Under the pieces are notes generated by a model. The model worked only from the letters and a program-made list of their open reading frames with translations, did no database searches and was not told the origin of the DNA. Positions 23,674 through 31,941 of a stretch of 36,730 nucleotides of DNA are shown one piece after another. Location of the stretch: contig JAICME010000013.1 of assembly GCA_025929425.1 (NCBI GenBank), forward strand, positions 1 through 36,730, read 5' to 3'. The first letter of the stretch is position 1, and each line of letters begins with the position of its first letter. The position numbers were made by a program, and so were the translations under genes. This stretch comes from Thermoleophilia bacterium (GTDB lineage Bacteria > Actinomycetota > Thermoleophilia > Gaiellales > Gaiellaceae).

Positions 23674-24914
23674 GACGCTGCCGCCTCAGCCCGTCGGGCG
23701 GTCTTACCGGGCGGCCGCCGGAGCTTCTTGCGGGAGTTCCAGACGTAGAGGATCAGGACGTCGGCCCCGATGAAGAGGACGATCAGTCCCTGGATGATGT
23801 AGGTCAGGTTGTTCGCCAGCGTCGGGTCGATCACGGCCGAGCTGCCGAGTCCGTGGAAGCTCCCGTAGGAGAGCGCGCCGAACAGCACCGCGCCCAGGAG
23901 GGTCCCGATCGCCGTGTTGCGGCCGAGCAGCGCGACGGCGATGCCGATGAATCCGACCTGGATGAACGGGATGTCGAGCTGGCCGATCTGGTAGTTCTGG
24001 GCTCCTCCGAGCATGTCGAGCGTCCCCGCCAGGCCGGCGAAAGCGCCGGAGATCGCCATCGCGCGGAAGTAGTTCTTCTTCACGCTGATCCCGCCGTACG
24101 CCGCAGCGTCCGGATTGAAGCCGACCGCGCGCACTTCGTAACCGAGCGTGGTCCGGTTCAGGAGCGCCCAGAAGACGACGACGGCCGCGAGCGCGACGAA
24201 GAGGCCGACATGGAGCCCCTGAAAACCCTGCACGCCCCAGAAGTCCGGAAGCCGCGCACCGGACGACACCTGGTTCGACACGGGATTCGTCGGGTTGTTG
24301 CTGACCTGGAGCGGACCGCCGGCGCCGATGAGCCACGACGCGGTCCAGTAGGCGATCCAGTTGAGCATGATCGTCGAAATCACCTCGTGGGCGCCGACGG
24401 TCGCCTTGAGGATGCCGGCGATCCCGGCATAGGCCGAAGCGGCCAGCGTTCCCGCCGAGATGCAGAGCAAGATGTGAAGGAACGGGTTCAGGCCCGCGAG
24501 GTCGACCCCGAGCCAGTTGGCGACGATCAGCCCGACCAGGTACTGGCCGTTGCCGCCGATGTTGAACATCCCGCAGCGGAAGGCGAACGCGACCGCGAGG
24601 CCCGTCAGGATCAGCGGCGTGGTCTGCAGCAGCGTCTGCGAGAGGTTGTACGCCGAGATGTCGAGCAAGCTCGTCGTCGGGTGGAAGACCCAGTTCAGAC
24701 CGGCGCCCTGGAAGATCTCCTTGAAGACGACGAGCGCCGTACGGACGCTGTGCTGGGTCGCCGCGATGATGATGCCGCTCATCAAGAAGGCGAAGAGCAC
24801 CGTGACGACCGGCACGACGATGCCTCCGGCGCGCTGCTTGAGCGCGAGGCGTGCGGCCAGCGTGCCTGCCTCGGCCGATTGCTCCGGGGACGGAGAAGGA
24901 CCAGGGTCGCTCAC
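23670..24914 (-). CDS. BMP-type nucleoside ABC transporter, permease (NupP/YufP-like)
   Basis: The 414-residue permease has a hydrophilic N-terminus, about 9-10 membrane helices and the family segments FRCGMFNIGGNGQYLVG, GAHEVISTIMLNWIA, YEVRAVGFNPDAAAYGGISV and GFIGIAVALLGRN. It would form a heterodimer with the NupQ-like protein. The GTG start overlaps the ATPase stop by 4 bases. The C-terminus is basic (RKKLRRPPGKTARR) and probably cytoplasmic. Confidence 0.9.
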   Translation of the reverse strand: MSDPGPSPSPEQSAEAGTLAARLALKQRAGGIVVPVVTVLFAFLMSGIIIAATQHSVRTALVVFKEIFQGAGLNWVFHPTTSLLDISAYNLSQTLLQTTPLILTGLAVAFAFRCGMFNIGGNGQYLVGLIVANWLGVDLAGLNPFLHILLCISAGTLAASAYAGIAGILKATVGAHEVISTIMLNWIAYWTASWLIGAGGPLQVSNNPTNPVSNQVSSGARLPDFWGVQGFQGLHVGLFVALAAVVVFWALLNRTTLGYEVRAVGFNPDAAAYGGISVKKNYFRAMAISGAFAGLAGTLDMLGGAQNYQIGQLDIPFIQVGFIGIAVALLGRNTAIGTLLGAVLFGALSYGSFHGLGSSAVIDPTLANNLTYIIQGLIVLFIGADVLILYVWNSRKKLRRPPGKTARRAEAAAS

Positions 24915-26434
24915 GCCGCCGCCTCTTTCTTGCCGCCGAGCATCTCGAGGCCAATCTGCTCCTCGGAGACGTCACCCGTGTGCTCGCCGACGAACGTCCC
25001 CTCGAAGAGGACGAAGATTCGGTCGGAGAGCGAAAGGATCTCCTCGAGCTCGAGCGAGACGAGCAGGATCGCACGGCCCTCATCGCGCTCGGAGACGAGC
25101 CGGCGGTGGAGATACTCGATCGCACCGACATCGAGCCCTCGCGTCGGCTGCGCCGCGATGAGCACCTTCGGGTCTCGGTCGACCTCGCGTGCCGCCACGA
25201 GCTTTTGCTGATTCCCGCCGGACAAGGCCCCCGCGCGGGTCGACGGCCCACCGCCGCGCACGTCGAAATCCTCGATCAGCCGCCGCGCGCGCCCAACCAT
25301 CCGCGCCGGGAACAGCCACCCCCAACGCGCGTCCGGCGGCTTGGCGTAGTCGTGCAACGCGATGTTCTCGGCGATCGTGAACTCGAGGACGAGCCCGCGC
25401 CGCTGCCGATCCTCGGGGATGTGTCCAATCCCGGCGTCGAGCGCCTCCCGCGCGCTCGTGTGGGAGAGACGGTGCCCGGCGATGTTCACGCTGCCGCTCT
25501 CGATCTTCTGCAGGCCCGTCAGCGCGTCGATCAGCTCCGTCTGGCCGTTGCCGTCGACGCCCGCGATGCCGACGATCTCGCCCGCCCGCACCTCGAACGA
25601 GACACCGCGCACCTTTTCGATCCCCCGATCGTCCAGCACGTGGAGATCCTCGACCTCGAGCAGTACGTCCCCGATCTCGGGGGCTCCCTTGTCCACGCGG
25701 AGCAGGACATCGCGGCCGACCATGGCCCGGGCGAGTGACGCCTCGGTTGCGCCGGCGTGCGGCACCGTCTCGATCGTCTTGCCACGCCGCAGGACCGTGA
25801 TGCGGTCGGCGATCTCGAGCACCTCGTTCAGCTTGTGGCTGATGAAGATGATCGACAGCCCCTCGCGCCGCAGCGTCCGCAGGATCTCGAAGAGATCTGA
25901 CGCTTCCTGCGGCGTGAGCACCGCCGTAGGCTCGTCGAGGATCAGGATGTCCGCGTTCCGGTAGAGCACCTTCATGATCTCGACACGCTGCTGCTGCCCG
26001 ACGCTGATGTCCTGCACAAGGGCCTCAGGATCGACCTCGAAGCGGAACGTCTTGGCCATGTCGGCGACCCGGCGATCCGCCACGCGTTCGTCGAGCAGGA
26101 TCCCCTTCCGGGGCTCCGTCCCGAGCACGATGTTCTCGGCGACGGTCATCACCGGGATGAGCATGAAGTGCTGGTGCACCATTCCGATCCCGGCCTGAAT
26201 CGCCTCCCGGGCCGACGAGAATGTGACGGGCTTCCCGTTGAGCCGAATCTCCCCGCCGTCGGGCCGGTACAGCCCGTAGAGGATGTTCATGAGGGTCGAC
26301 TTGCCCGCACCGTTCTCGCCGAGCAGGGCATGCACCTCTCCGCGGCGGACGTCGAAGGAGACCTTGTCGTTCGCAACGACGCCCGGGAATTCCTTGCGAA
26401 TGTCTCGCATCTCGAGGACGAGGTCGTCGGCCAC
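24911..26434 (-). CDS. BMP-type nucleoside ABC transporter, duplicated ATPase (NupO/YufO-like)
   Basis: The 507-residue protein has two nucleotide-binding domains. Domain 1 has Walker A GENGAGKST, signature SVGQQQRVEI and Walker B ILILDEPTAV. Domain 2 has a degenerate Walker A (GVDGNGQTE, no Lys), LSGGNQQKLVAAREV, and AAQPTRGLD where Gln replaces the catalytic Glu. This asymmetry is normal for sugar/nucleoside importers of the RbsA/NupO type. The GTG start lies 30 bases after a strong hairpin that separates it from the binding-protein gene, so its expression is probably lower than that of bmpA. Confidence 0.93.
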   Translation of the reverse strand: MADDLVLEMRDIRKEFPGVVANDKVSFDVRRGEVHALLGENGAGKSTLMNILYGLYRPDGGEIRLNGKPVTFSSAREAIQAGIGMVHQHFMLIPVMTVAENIVLGTEPRKGILLDERVADRRVADMAKTFRFEVDPEALVQDISVGQQQRVEIMKVLYRNADILILDEPTAVLTPQEASDLFEILRTLRREGLSIIFISHKLNEVLEIADRITVLRRGKTIETVPHAGATEASLARAMVGRDVLLRVDKGAPEIGDVLLEVEDLHVLDDRGIEKVRGVSFEVRAGEIVGIAGVDGNGQTELIDALTGLQKIESGSVNIAGHRLSHTSAREALDAGIGHIPEDRQRRGLVLEFTIAENIALHDYAKPPDARWGWLFPARMVGRARRLIEDFDVRGGGPSTRAGALSGGNQQKLVAAREVDRDPKVLIAAQPTRGLDVGAIEYLHRRLVSERDEGRAILLVSLELEEILSLSDRIFVLFEGTFVGEHTGDVSEEQIGLEMLGGKKEAAA

Positions 26435-26463
26435 GTTATGCGTTGTCTATCAGTCGGCAGATG

Positions 26464-26492
26464 GAGAGGGCGGGCCTTCGGCCCGCCCTCTC
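26464..26492 (-). terminator. Strong hairpin between bmpA and the ABC genes (attenuator or mRNA stabiliser)
   Basis: GAGAGGGCGGGCC and its perfect complement form a 13-bp stem around a 3-base loop, 23 bases after the bmpA stop in the direction of transcription. No T-run follows. Such hairpins between binding-protein and permease genes commonly let the binding protein be made in excess. Confidence 0.65.
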
Positions 26493-26515
26493 ATACCCAT
26501 TCCTGCTCGTGGGCG

Positions 26516-27559
26516 CTAGGCGCCCTTGGGGCAACCTTTCCCCTTGAGACAGGCCGGGGGCTTGAGCTTCCCCTTGATGATCTGCGTCTTGTAGCTGTTC
26601 ATCAGCTTGATCCACGACTTCGGCACCTTGTGGCTGATCTTGCCCACGCCGACGCCGTTGTTCTTCAGGTTGAACAGAAGGTCCTGCCCACCCTTGAACT
26701 TGCCCTTGGCAGCGCCCGCGATCGTGTCGTAGACGCCGACATCCGTCTTCTTCAGAGCGCTCGTGAGGATTCGGTTCGCGACGCTGAACTCGTCGGCATC
26801 GACACCGATGCCCCACTTGTGGAGCTTCGAGGCTTCCTTGAGAGCGCCGTCACCGCAGAGGCCGGCGACCTGGAAGATCACCTGTGCCTTCTGGCCCTGG
26901 ATCTCGTTCTGCGCGATCGCGGAGCACTTCGTCTGGTCCTCGAAGTCTCCCGAGTACTGGACGACGGTCTTCGTGCCCTTCACGGCCTTCGCGGCGCAGT
27001 ACTTGTAGCCGGCGATGTACGAGTCGACCGGCGGGATCTTGAGGCCGCCGGCGACGCCGATGACCTTGTGTCCCATCTTCTGGGCCATCTTCGCGGCAAG
27101 CACGCCGACGAGGCAGCCACCTTCCTGCGTCGCGTAGGTGATGCCCTCCTCGTTCTTGAGGCCGCCGACCGCCGCAACGGGGTCGTCGGTGATCGCGAAC
27201 TTGATGTTCGGATACTGCGTCGCGTACTGCTTCATCGTGTCGCCGAGCAGGAAGCCGGCGGCGATGATGAGCTGCGAGCCGTCGTGCACCGCCTGGTTGT
27301 AGTTCGGCTGATAGTCGCTCGACGAGTGCGAGACGATCGGAAACGCCGTCACGCCAAGCTTCGACTTTGCCCGGTTCAGTCCCTTGAGCTGGTTCTTGTT
27401 GAACCCGTTGTCGTTGAAGCCGGCGACGTCGCTCACCAGCGCCGCCTTGTAACCCGCCTTCTGCGCGGCCGGCGCCTTAGCGCTTCCGAGCGCCGCGACA
27501 GCAATCGCGGCGGCAAGCGCGGCTACGCCCACCACGAGAATCCAGCGTTTAGACCTCAC
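26516..27559 (-). CDS. bmpA: BMP-family nucleoside-binding protein, exported, without lipobox
   Basis: The 347-residue protein has a Sec-type signal (MRSKRW, then hydrophobic to about residue 26, with an AKA cleavage-like site) followed by the BMP/PnrA fold (KAALVSDVAGFNDNGFNKNQ, IIAAGFLLGD, VGVLAAKMAQKMGHKVIGVA, GIGVDADEF). PnrA/BmpA proteins bind purine or other nucleosides and deliver them to NupOPQ. Most are lipoproteins, but the first Cys here is about residue 149, so there is no lipobox. Six cysteines, including ACLKGKGC near the C-terminus, suggest disulfides. The GTG start has GGGAGG just upstream. It heads the transporter operon, downstream of ftsK. Confidence 0.92.
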   Translation of the reverse strand: MRSKRWILVVGVAALAAAIAVAALGSAKAPAAQKAGYKAALVSDVAGFNDNGFNKNQLKGLNRAKSKLGVTAFPIVSHSSSDYQPNYNQAVHDGSQLIIAAGFLLGDTMKQYATQYPNIKFAITDDPVAAVGGLKNEEGITYATQEGGCLVGVLAAKMAQKMGHKVIGVAGGLKIPPVDSYIAGYKYCAAKAVKGTKTVVQYSGDFEDQTKCSAIAQNEIQGQKAQVIFQVAGLCGDGALKEASKLHKWGIGVDADEFSVANRILTSALKKTDVGVYDTIAGAAKGKFKGGQDLLFNLKNNGVGVGKISHKVPKSWIKLMNSYKTQIIKGKLKPPACLKGKGCPKGA

Positions 27560-27658
27560 GTGCCCTCCCTCAATTCGTCGTAAATCCCGATCGCGTGCGA
27601 TCCTAGCCCCATATCTGACGAACCGGAAGGGGACTGGTTGGTAAGGATTTTGCGAGGG

Positions 27659-29863
27659 CTAGTCAGCTGCGGCGTACGTGTGGTACTGGCTCTCGTCGAC
27701 GAGGACGCGTCTCGGTTTCGAGCCCTCGTAGCCGGACACGATGCCCCGCCGCTCGAGCATGTCGATGAGACGGCCGGCCCGCGTGTAGCCCACCCGTAGC
27801 CGTCGCTGCAGGAGGGAGACCGACGCCGTCTGCGTCTGGACGACGATCTCGATCGCCTTGTCGAGCAGTGGATCGTCGTCGGGATCGAACTCCCCGTCGT
27901 CACCGTCGTCGGACGACTCCGCGAAGACCTCCGGAAGCTCGAGATAGCTCTCGTCGAGCTCCTGCTCCCGCTGCCGCGTCTGCTCGACGACGAGCGCGAT
28001 CTCCTCCTCCGAGACGTACGCACCCTGGACGCGCTGCAGGCGCGAGGTGCCGAGCGGCTTGAAGAGCATGTCACCCTGGCCCAGGAGCGACTCGGCGCCG
28101 CCGGAGTCGAGAATCACGCGCGAGTCGGTCTGGGACGACACTGCGAACGCGATGCGCGACGGGACGTTCGCCTTGATCATCCCGGTGATCACGTCGACCG
28201 ACGGTCGCTGCGTCGCGAGGACGAGGTGGATCCCGACTGCGCGCGACTTCTGCGCGAGGCGGATCACGGCATCCTCGACCGCCTGCGGCGCGACCATCAT
28301 CAGATCCGCAAGCTCGTCGATCACCACAAGGACGTACGGCAGCGTGGGCTCGCCGCGCTGGCGGAACGCGCGGTTGGCTTCGCTGATGTTGCGCGCGCGA
28401 ACCGTCGCGAGCCGTTCATAGCGGCGCTCCATCTCGGCGAGGCAGTTGGCGAGGACGGCGCTCGCCTCTTTCGGGCTGGAGACGACAGGAGTGAGCAGGT
28501 GCGGCACCGACTCGAAGTGGCTCAGCTCGATCCGCTTCGGGTCGATCAGGATCAGCCGTACCTCGTCCGGCGTCGCGCGCAGGAGAACGGACGTGAGGAG
28601 CGTGTTGAGGCAGCCCGACTTGCCCGAGCCGGTCGTGCCCGCCACGAGCAGGTGCGGCATGCGCGCGAGGTCGGTCCAGACGGCGGCACCGGAGATGTCC
28701 TTCCCGAGCCAGACCGAGACCGGGCTCGCCGTCGCCGGCAGCGGCTCGAAGATGTCGCCGAGCGTGACGAGGTTCGGAGAGAGGTTCGGCAGCTCGACGC
28801 CGACCGCCTGCTTGCCGGGGATCGGCGCGAGGATCCGGATCTCGGTCGTCGCGAGCGCATACGAGAGGTCGTCCTTGAGCGCCGCGACCTTCGCCACCTT
28901 CGTCCCCGGCGCGAGCTGGAGCTCGTAGCGTGTGACGCGCGGGCCGGAGATCTGGCCGATCACCGTCGCCTCGACCCCGAAGTGCGCGAGCGTCTGTACG
29001 AGGAGCTCGGCGACGCGCGCCGCAGCCTCACCCGACACGTCGTCGCGCTCGGGCGAGACGCGGAGGACGCCGGAATCCGGCAGCCGGTACACCGCGTTCT
29101 CCGACGTCACCTCGTCGAACAGAGTCTCCGGCTCTTCGATGAGCGCCGGCGGCTCGGTCTGGAGCGGCGCAGGCTGTGCGCCCGCGTGCGGCGGCGGGAC
29201 ACTCTCGCCGACGACGTCCGGGAAGGCGGAGACGGCGTCCACCGGAGCCGCGAGAGAGGGCGCCGAGAGCACTGGCTTCGTGACGGTTTCGTGACGGTAC
29301 CTGCTACCGGTACGTCTTTCTCGCGCCTTCTTCGCAGCTCCGTGGAGGCCGCGGCCGGAGCGGCGGAGGATCGCACCGAGCGAGGCGCCCGAGAGCAGCA
29401 GCGACCCGACGAGCATGAGGAAGACGCCTAGGAGCAGGGAGCCGGTCGCGCCGATCGCGATCCCGACCGCGCCGCCGAGAAGCTGGCCGAGGTAGCCGCC
29501 CTGATCCTTGCCCAGCGAGACCATGAGGCCGCACGCGAGCACCGCCATCCCGGTGCGGAACGGCCGGACGTCGACGAGCGCGCTCCGCGTCACGACGAGT
29601 GCGCCAACGGCCGCGAGCGCGACAGGCACGACGTACCTCGCATCGCCGACGAGCCGGTCGAGCCCCTCGCCGAGCCAGCCGCCGACGTACCCGCCGTTCC
29701 AGCCGAAGTAGAGGACCGCGCCGAGAAAGAGGCCGAGCGCGACCGAGCCGAGACCCCAGAGCTCGGGATGCTGGCCGCGGGTGCGCGCGCCTCGCTTCGT
29801 CCGCGTCTTCTTGACGCGGCTCGGGAGCTTCGGGCGCAGCTTCTTCTTCCGACGGCGCGGCAC
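27659..29863 (-). CDS. ftsK: DNA translocase FtsK/SpoIIIE
   Basis: FtsK pumps chromosomal DNA through the closing septum. The 734-residue protein starts with a polybasic cytoplasmic stretch, has about four membrane helices (approximately residues 38-175), a roughly 110-residue Pro/Glu-rich linker, and alpha and beta motor domains with Walker A AGTTGSGKSG and Walker B YVLVVIDELADL. A C-terminal gamma winged helix (LQRRLRVGYTRAGRLIDMLE) reads polar chromosome sequences. The GTG at 29863 is the first start giving the basic N-terminus; longer frames run into the divergent cyclase gene. An acidic DDGDDGEFDPDDD segment precedes gamma. The 99 bases to bmpA show no strong terminator. Confidence 0.95.
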   Translation of the reverse strand: MPRRRKKKLRPKLPSRVKKTRTKRGARTRGQHPELWGLGSVALGLFLGAVLYFGWNGGYVGGWLGEGLDRLVGDARYVVPVALAAVGALVVTRSALVDVRPFRTGMAVLACGLMVSLGKDQGGYLGQLLGGAVGIAIGATGSLLLGVFLMLVGSLLLSGASLGAILRRSGRGLHGAAKKARERRTGSRYRHETVTKPVLSAPSLAAPVDAVSAFPDVVGESVPPPHAGAQPAPLQTEPPALIEEPETLFDEVTSENAVYRLPDSGVLRVSPERDDVSGEAAARVAELLVQTLAHFGVEATVIGQISGPRVTRYELQLAPGTKVAKVAALKDDLSYALATTEIRILAPIPGKQAVGVELPNLSPNLVTLGDIFEPLPATASPVSVWLGKDISGAAVWTDLARMPHLLVAGTTGSGKSGCLNTLLTSVLLRATPDEVRLILIDPKRIELSHFESVPHLLTPVVSSPKEASAVLANCLAEMERRYERLATVRARNISEANRAFRQRGEPTLPYVLVVIDELADLMMVAPQAVEDAVIRLAQKSRAVGIHLVLATQRPSVDVITGMIKANVPSRIAFAVSSQTDSRVILDSGGAESLLGQGDMLFKPLGTSRLQRVQGAYVSEEEIALVVEQTRQREQELDESYLELPEVFAESSDDGDDGEFDPDDDPLLDKAIEIVVQTQTASVSLLQRRLRVGYTRAGRLIDMLERRGIVSGYEGSKPRRVLVDESQYHTYAAAD

Positions 29864-29866
29864 GGC

Positions 29867-29896
29867 TTGGTTTTCGCGCGCGACCGGGCCTATCCT
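29867..29896 (+). promoter_or_regulatory. Probable leaderless promoter of the hydrolase-cyclase gene
   Basis: TTGGTT (29867-29872), an 18-base spacer and TATCCT (29891-29896) stand 9 bases before the ATG at 29906, in the 42-base gap to divergent ftsK. No Shine-Dalgarno is present. Confidence 0.45.
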
Positions 29897-29905
29897 CCGT
29901 GCTCG

Positions 29906-31243
29906 ATGGCGCCCGAGACACGGTACGCACGAAGCGGCGACGTGAGCATCGCCTACCAGGTGATCGGTGAGGGGCCGTTCGACGTCGTCTTCGTTCCGCC
30001 GGCGGTCTCCCACGTCGAGCTCCGCTGGGACGTTCCGGGCATGCGGATCTTCGGTGAAGGCATCTCCTCCTTCGCCCGCTTCATCCATTTCGACAAGCGC
30101 GGAACCGGGATGTCCGACCGCGTCTCGGGCGCGCCGACGCTCGAGACCCGCATGGACGACGTGAGGGCGGTGATGGATGCAGCCGGCGCCGAGCGTGCGG
30201 CGGTGATCGGCTGGTCCGAAGGTGTCGCCATGTCCGCGCTCTTCGCGGCGACGTACCCGGAGCGAGCATGGGCTCTGGTGCTCTACGGCGGCTCCGCACG
30301 CGAGCTTCGAGCCCCCGACTACCCTTGGGGACCGACCGAGGCCGAAGCACTACGCCTGGTCGAGGAGGGGCGAGCGGCGGCGGAGAGGCCGGCGTATGCG
30401 GAGGACATCGCCCGCTCCGGCATGCCGACCGCCGCCGAGGAGGAGGTTTCGGCGCTCGCACGCATGATCCGTCAGAGCGCCAGCCCAGGCGCATTCGAGG
30501 CCCTGGGACGCATGAACATGCAGATGGACATCCGGCACGTCTTGCCGGCGATTCGGCAACCGACTCTCGTGCTGCACAACACGAACGACCAGTGGGTCGA
30601 TGTCGAGCAGGGCCACGACCTGGCCGACCGAATCCCCGGCGCCGAGTTCGTCGAGCTTCCCCTCGACGGTCACATCACACGGGCTGCGGATATGCCTCAG
30701 GTGCTCGGGGCGATCGAGGGATTCCTCGGCACCACCTGGCAAGCGGACTCGCAGCGGGAACCGGACCGCCAGCTGGCGACGCTTCTGTTCACGGACATCG
30801 TCGACTCCACCGCGCAGATGGCGAAGCTCGGTGATGCCGCGTGGCGCGAGCTGCTCCAGCGGCACCATGCGATCGTCCGCACCGAACTCGCGCGAGCGCG
30901 CGGCCGCGAGGTGGACACTGCCGGCGACGGGTTCTTCGCCTCCTTCGACGGGCCGGCACGCGCTGTCCGTTGCGCCAAGGCGATCGTGGACGGGGTGCGC
31001 GAGCTCGGCATCGACGTTCGCTCGGGACTCCACACGGGCGAGTGCGAGCTCGTCGACGGCAAGGTGGCCGGAATCGCCGTGCACACCGGAGCACGCGTCG
31101 CGGCGCACGCCGGTGCCGGTGAGGTGCTCGTGTCGAGCACGGTCAAGGACCTCGTCGCCGGCTCCGGCCTCGAGTTCGACGACCGCGGCGTCCACGAGCT
31201 CAAAGGAATCCCCGGCGAGTGGCGGCTCTACGCCGCCGTCTGA
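29906..31243 (+). CDS. Alpha/beta-hydrolase fused to a class III adenylate/guanylate cyclase domain
   Basis: The 445-residue cytoplasmic protein has an N-terminal alpha/beta hydrolase (residues ~1-275; HFDKRGTGMSD; nucleophile motif GWSEG with Ser104; an acid candidate in NTNDQWVD; a terminal His in LDGHIT). A C-terminal class III cyclase follows (~285-445; metal Asp297 in LFTDIVDST, Asp341 in AGDGFF). The transition-state Asn/Arg pair reads His393...Arg397 (AVHTGARVAA), a variant common in this fusion family. Hydrolase-cyclase fusions are frequent in actinobacteria and rhizobia; the hydrolase may sense a small ester or lactone and set cNMP output. No receptor or cNMP-binding protein is nearby. 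Its 3' end overlaps the convergent LigB-like gene by 16 bases. Confidence 0.9.
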   Translation: MAPETRYARSGDVSIAYQVIGEGPFDVVFVPPAVSHVELRWDVPGMRIFGEGISSFARFIHFDKRGTGMSDRVSGAPTLETRMDDVRAVMDAAGAERAAVIGWSEGVAMSALFAATYPERAWALVLYGGSARELRAPDYPWGPTEAEALRLVEEGRAAAERPAYAEDIARSGMPTAAEEEVSALARMIRQSASPGAFEALGRMNMQMDIRHVLPAIRQPTLVLHNTNDQWVDVEQGHDLADRIPGAEFVELPLDGHITRAADMPQVLGAIEGFLGTTWQADSQREPDRQLATLLFTDIVDSTAQMAKLGDAAWRELLQRHHAIVRTELARARGREVDTAGDGFFASFDGPARAVRCAKAIVDGVRELGIDVRSGLHTGECELVDGKVAGIAVHTGARVAAHAGAGEVLVSSTVKDLVAGSGLEFDDRGVHELKGIPGEWRLYAAV

Positions 31244-31941
31244 ACCTGCGCCACGAGCATCCCGTAGTACGTCGGCGCCGCGTACGCGAGCACGTCGGCC
31301 CGAGCTCCCTCTCCCACGGCGCCCTGCAGGACGAGGAGCTGCCAGAGCGAGTCTGCCTTCGCCGGCTCGACGATCTCCGCGAGGGGGAGGAAGTCGAGGC
31401 GGTCCGACGCCAGGATCTCCTGCAGGCGCGCGTCGTAGGTGTCCGCGGCCGGGTCGAAGCCGTATGGGCCCTCGGGATCGTGGGCGTGGCCGTGGTCGGC
31501 GCTCGCGATCAGCGCCACGCGTCCCGGTAACGCCGCGACCGCCTCGCCGAGGCGCACGTGCTCCTCGAGCGGCCGGTCGCGCGCCGGCGAGACGACGACG
31601 ACCTTCGGCGCGCGCATGAACGTGAGCGGGATCTCCGCCCCCCAGTCGGGCGGGAACTCCGCGGTCACAGAGTCGTTGCCGCCGTACGAGACGCCGAGGA
31701 TCGGCAACGGTGCGTCGAGGAGTGCCGCCGCGGCCGTGCGGTCGGTTTCCCACTCCCCCACCTTTCCGGCGGTGACGACCGCGAAGTGGCCGTCGACGTG
31801 GACGGAGTGCGGCGTCACGACCACCGCAACCTCTGGCGCAGCCGCCTCGAAGCGGCGTCCTAGCTCCTCCATCGCCGTCCGCAGCTCCGGCGCGAGATCG
31901 ACGTCCCCGTGCGGCGCGATGCAGGCGAAGACGACGCTCAC
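31228..31941 (-). CDS. LigB-like class III extradiol dioxygenase-fold protein (MEMO-related)
   Basis: The 237-residue protein starts VSVVFACIAPHGD and contains VVVTPHSVHVDGHFAV and ASADHGHAHDPEGPYGFDPA, the His-rich strands that form the iron site in the catalytic subunit of protocatechuate 4,5-dioxygenase-type enzymes. Related MEMO/AMMECR1-associated proteins have the same fold without known ring-cleavage activity. No aromatic-degradation genes are near; it is the last gene of rbsK-iunH-ligB, joined to the nucleoside hydrolase by a 4-base GTGA overlap. The substrate is unknown and a dioxygenase activity should not be assumed. Confidence 0.75.
   Translation of the reverse strand: MSVVFACIAPHGDVDLAPELRTAMEELGRRFEAAAPEVAVVVTPHSVHVDGHFAVVTAGKVGEWETDRTAAAALLDAPLPILGVSYGGNDSVTAEFPPDWGAEIPLTFMRAPKVVVVSPARDRPLEEHVRLGEAVAALPGRVALIASADHGHAHDPEGPYGFDPAADTYDARLQEILASDRLDFLPLAEIVEPAKADSLWQLLVLQGAVGEGARADVLAYAAPTYYGMLVAQVQTAA

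Noticed and set aside
27560-27658. Purine-type riboswitch before bmpA
   Set aside because: The 99-base gap shows no recognisable riboswitch core or expression-platform hairpin.
27659-29863. Plus-strand frame (28226-29431) opposite ftsK
   Set aside because: Shadow of ftsK codon bias; no recognisable motif and Arg-rich composition.
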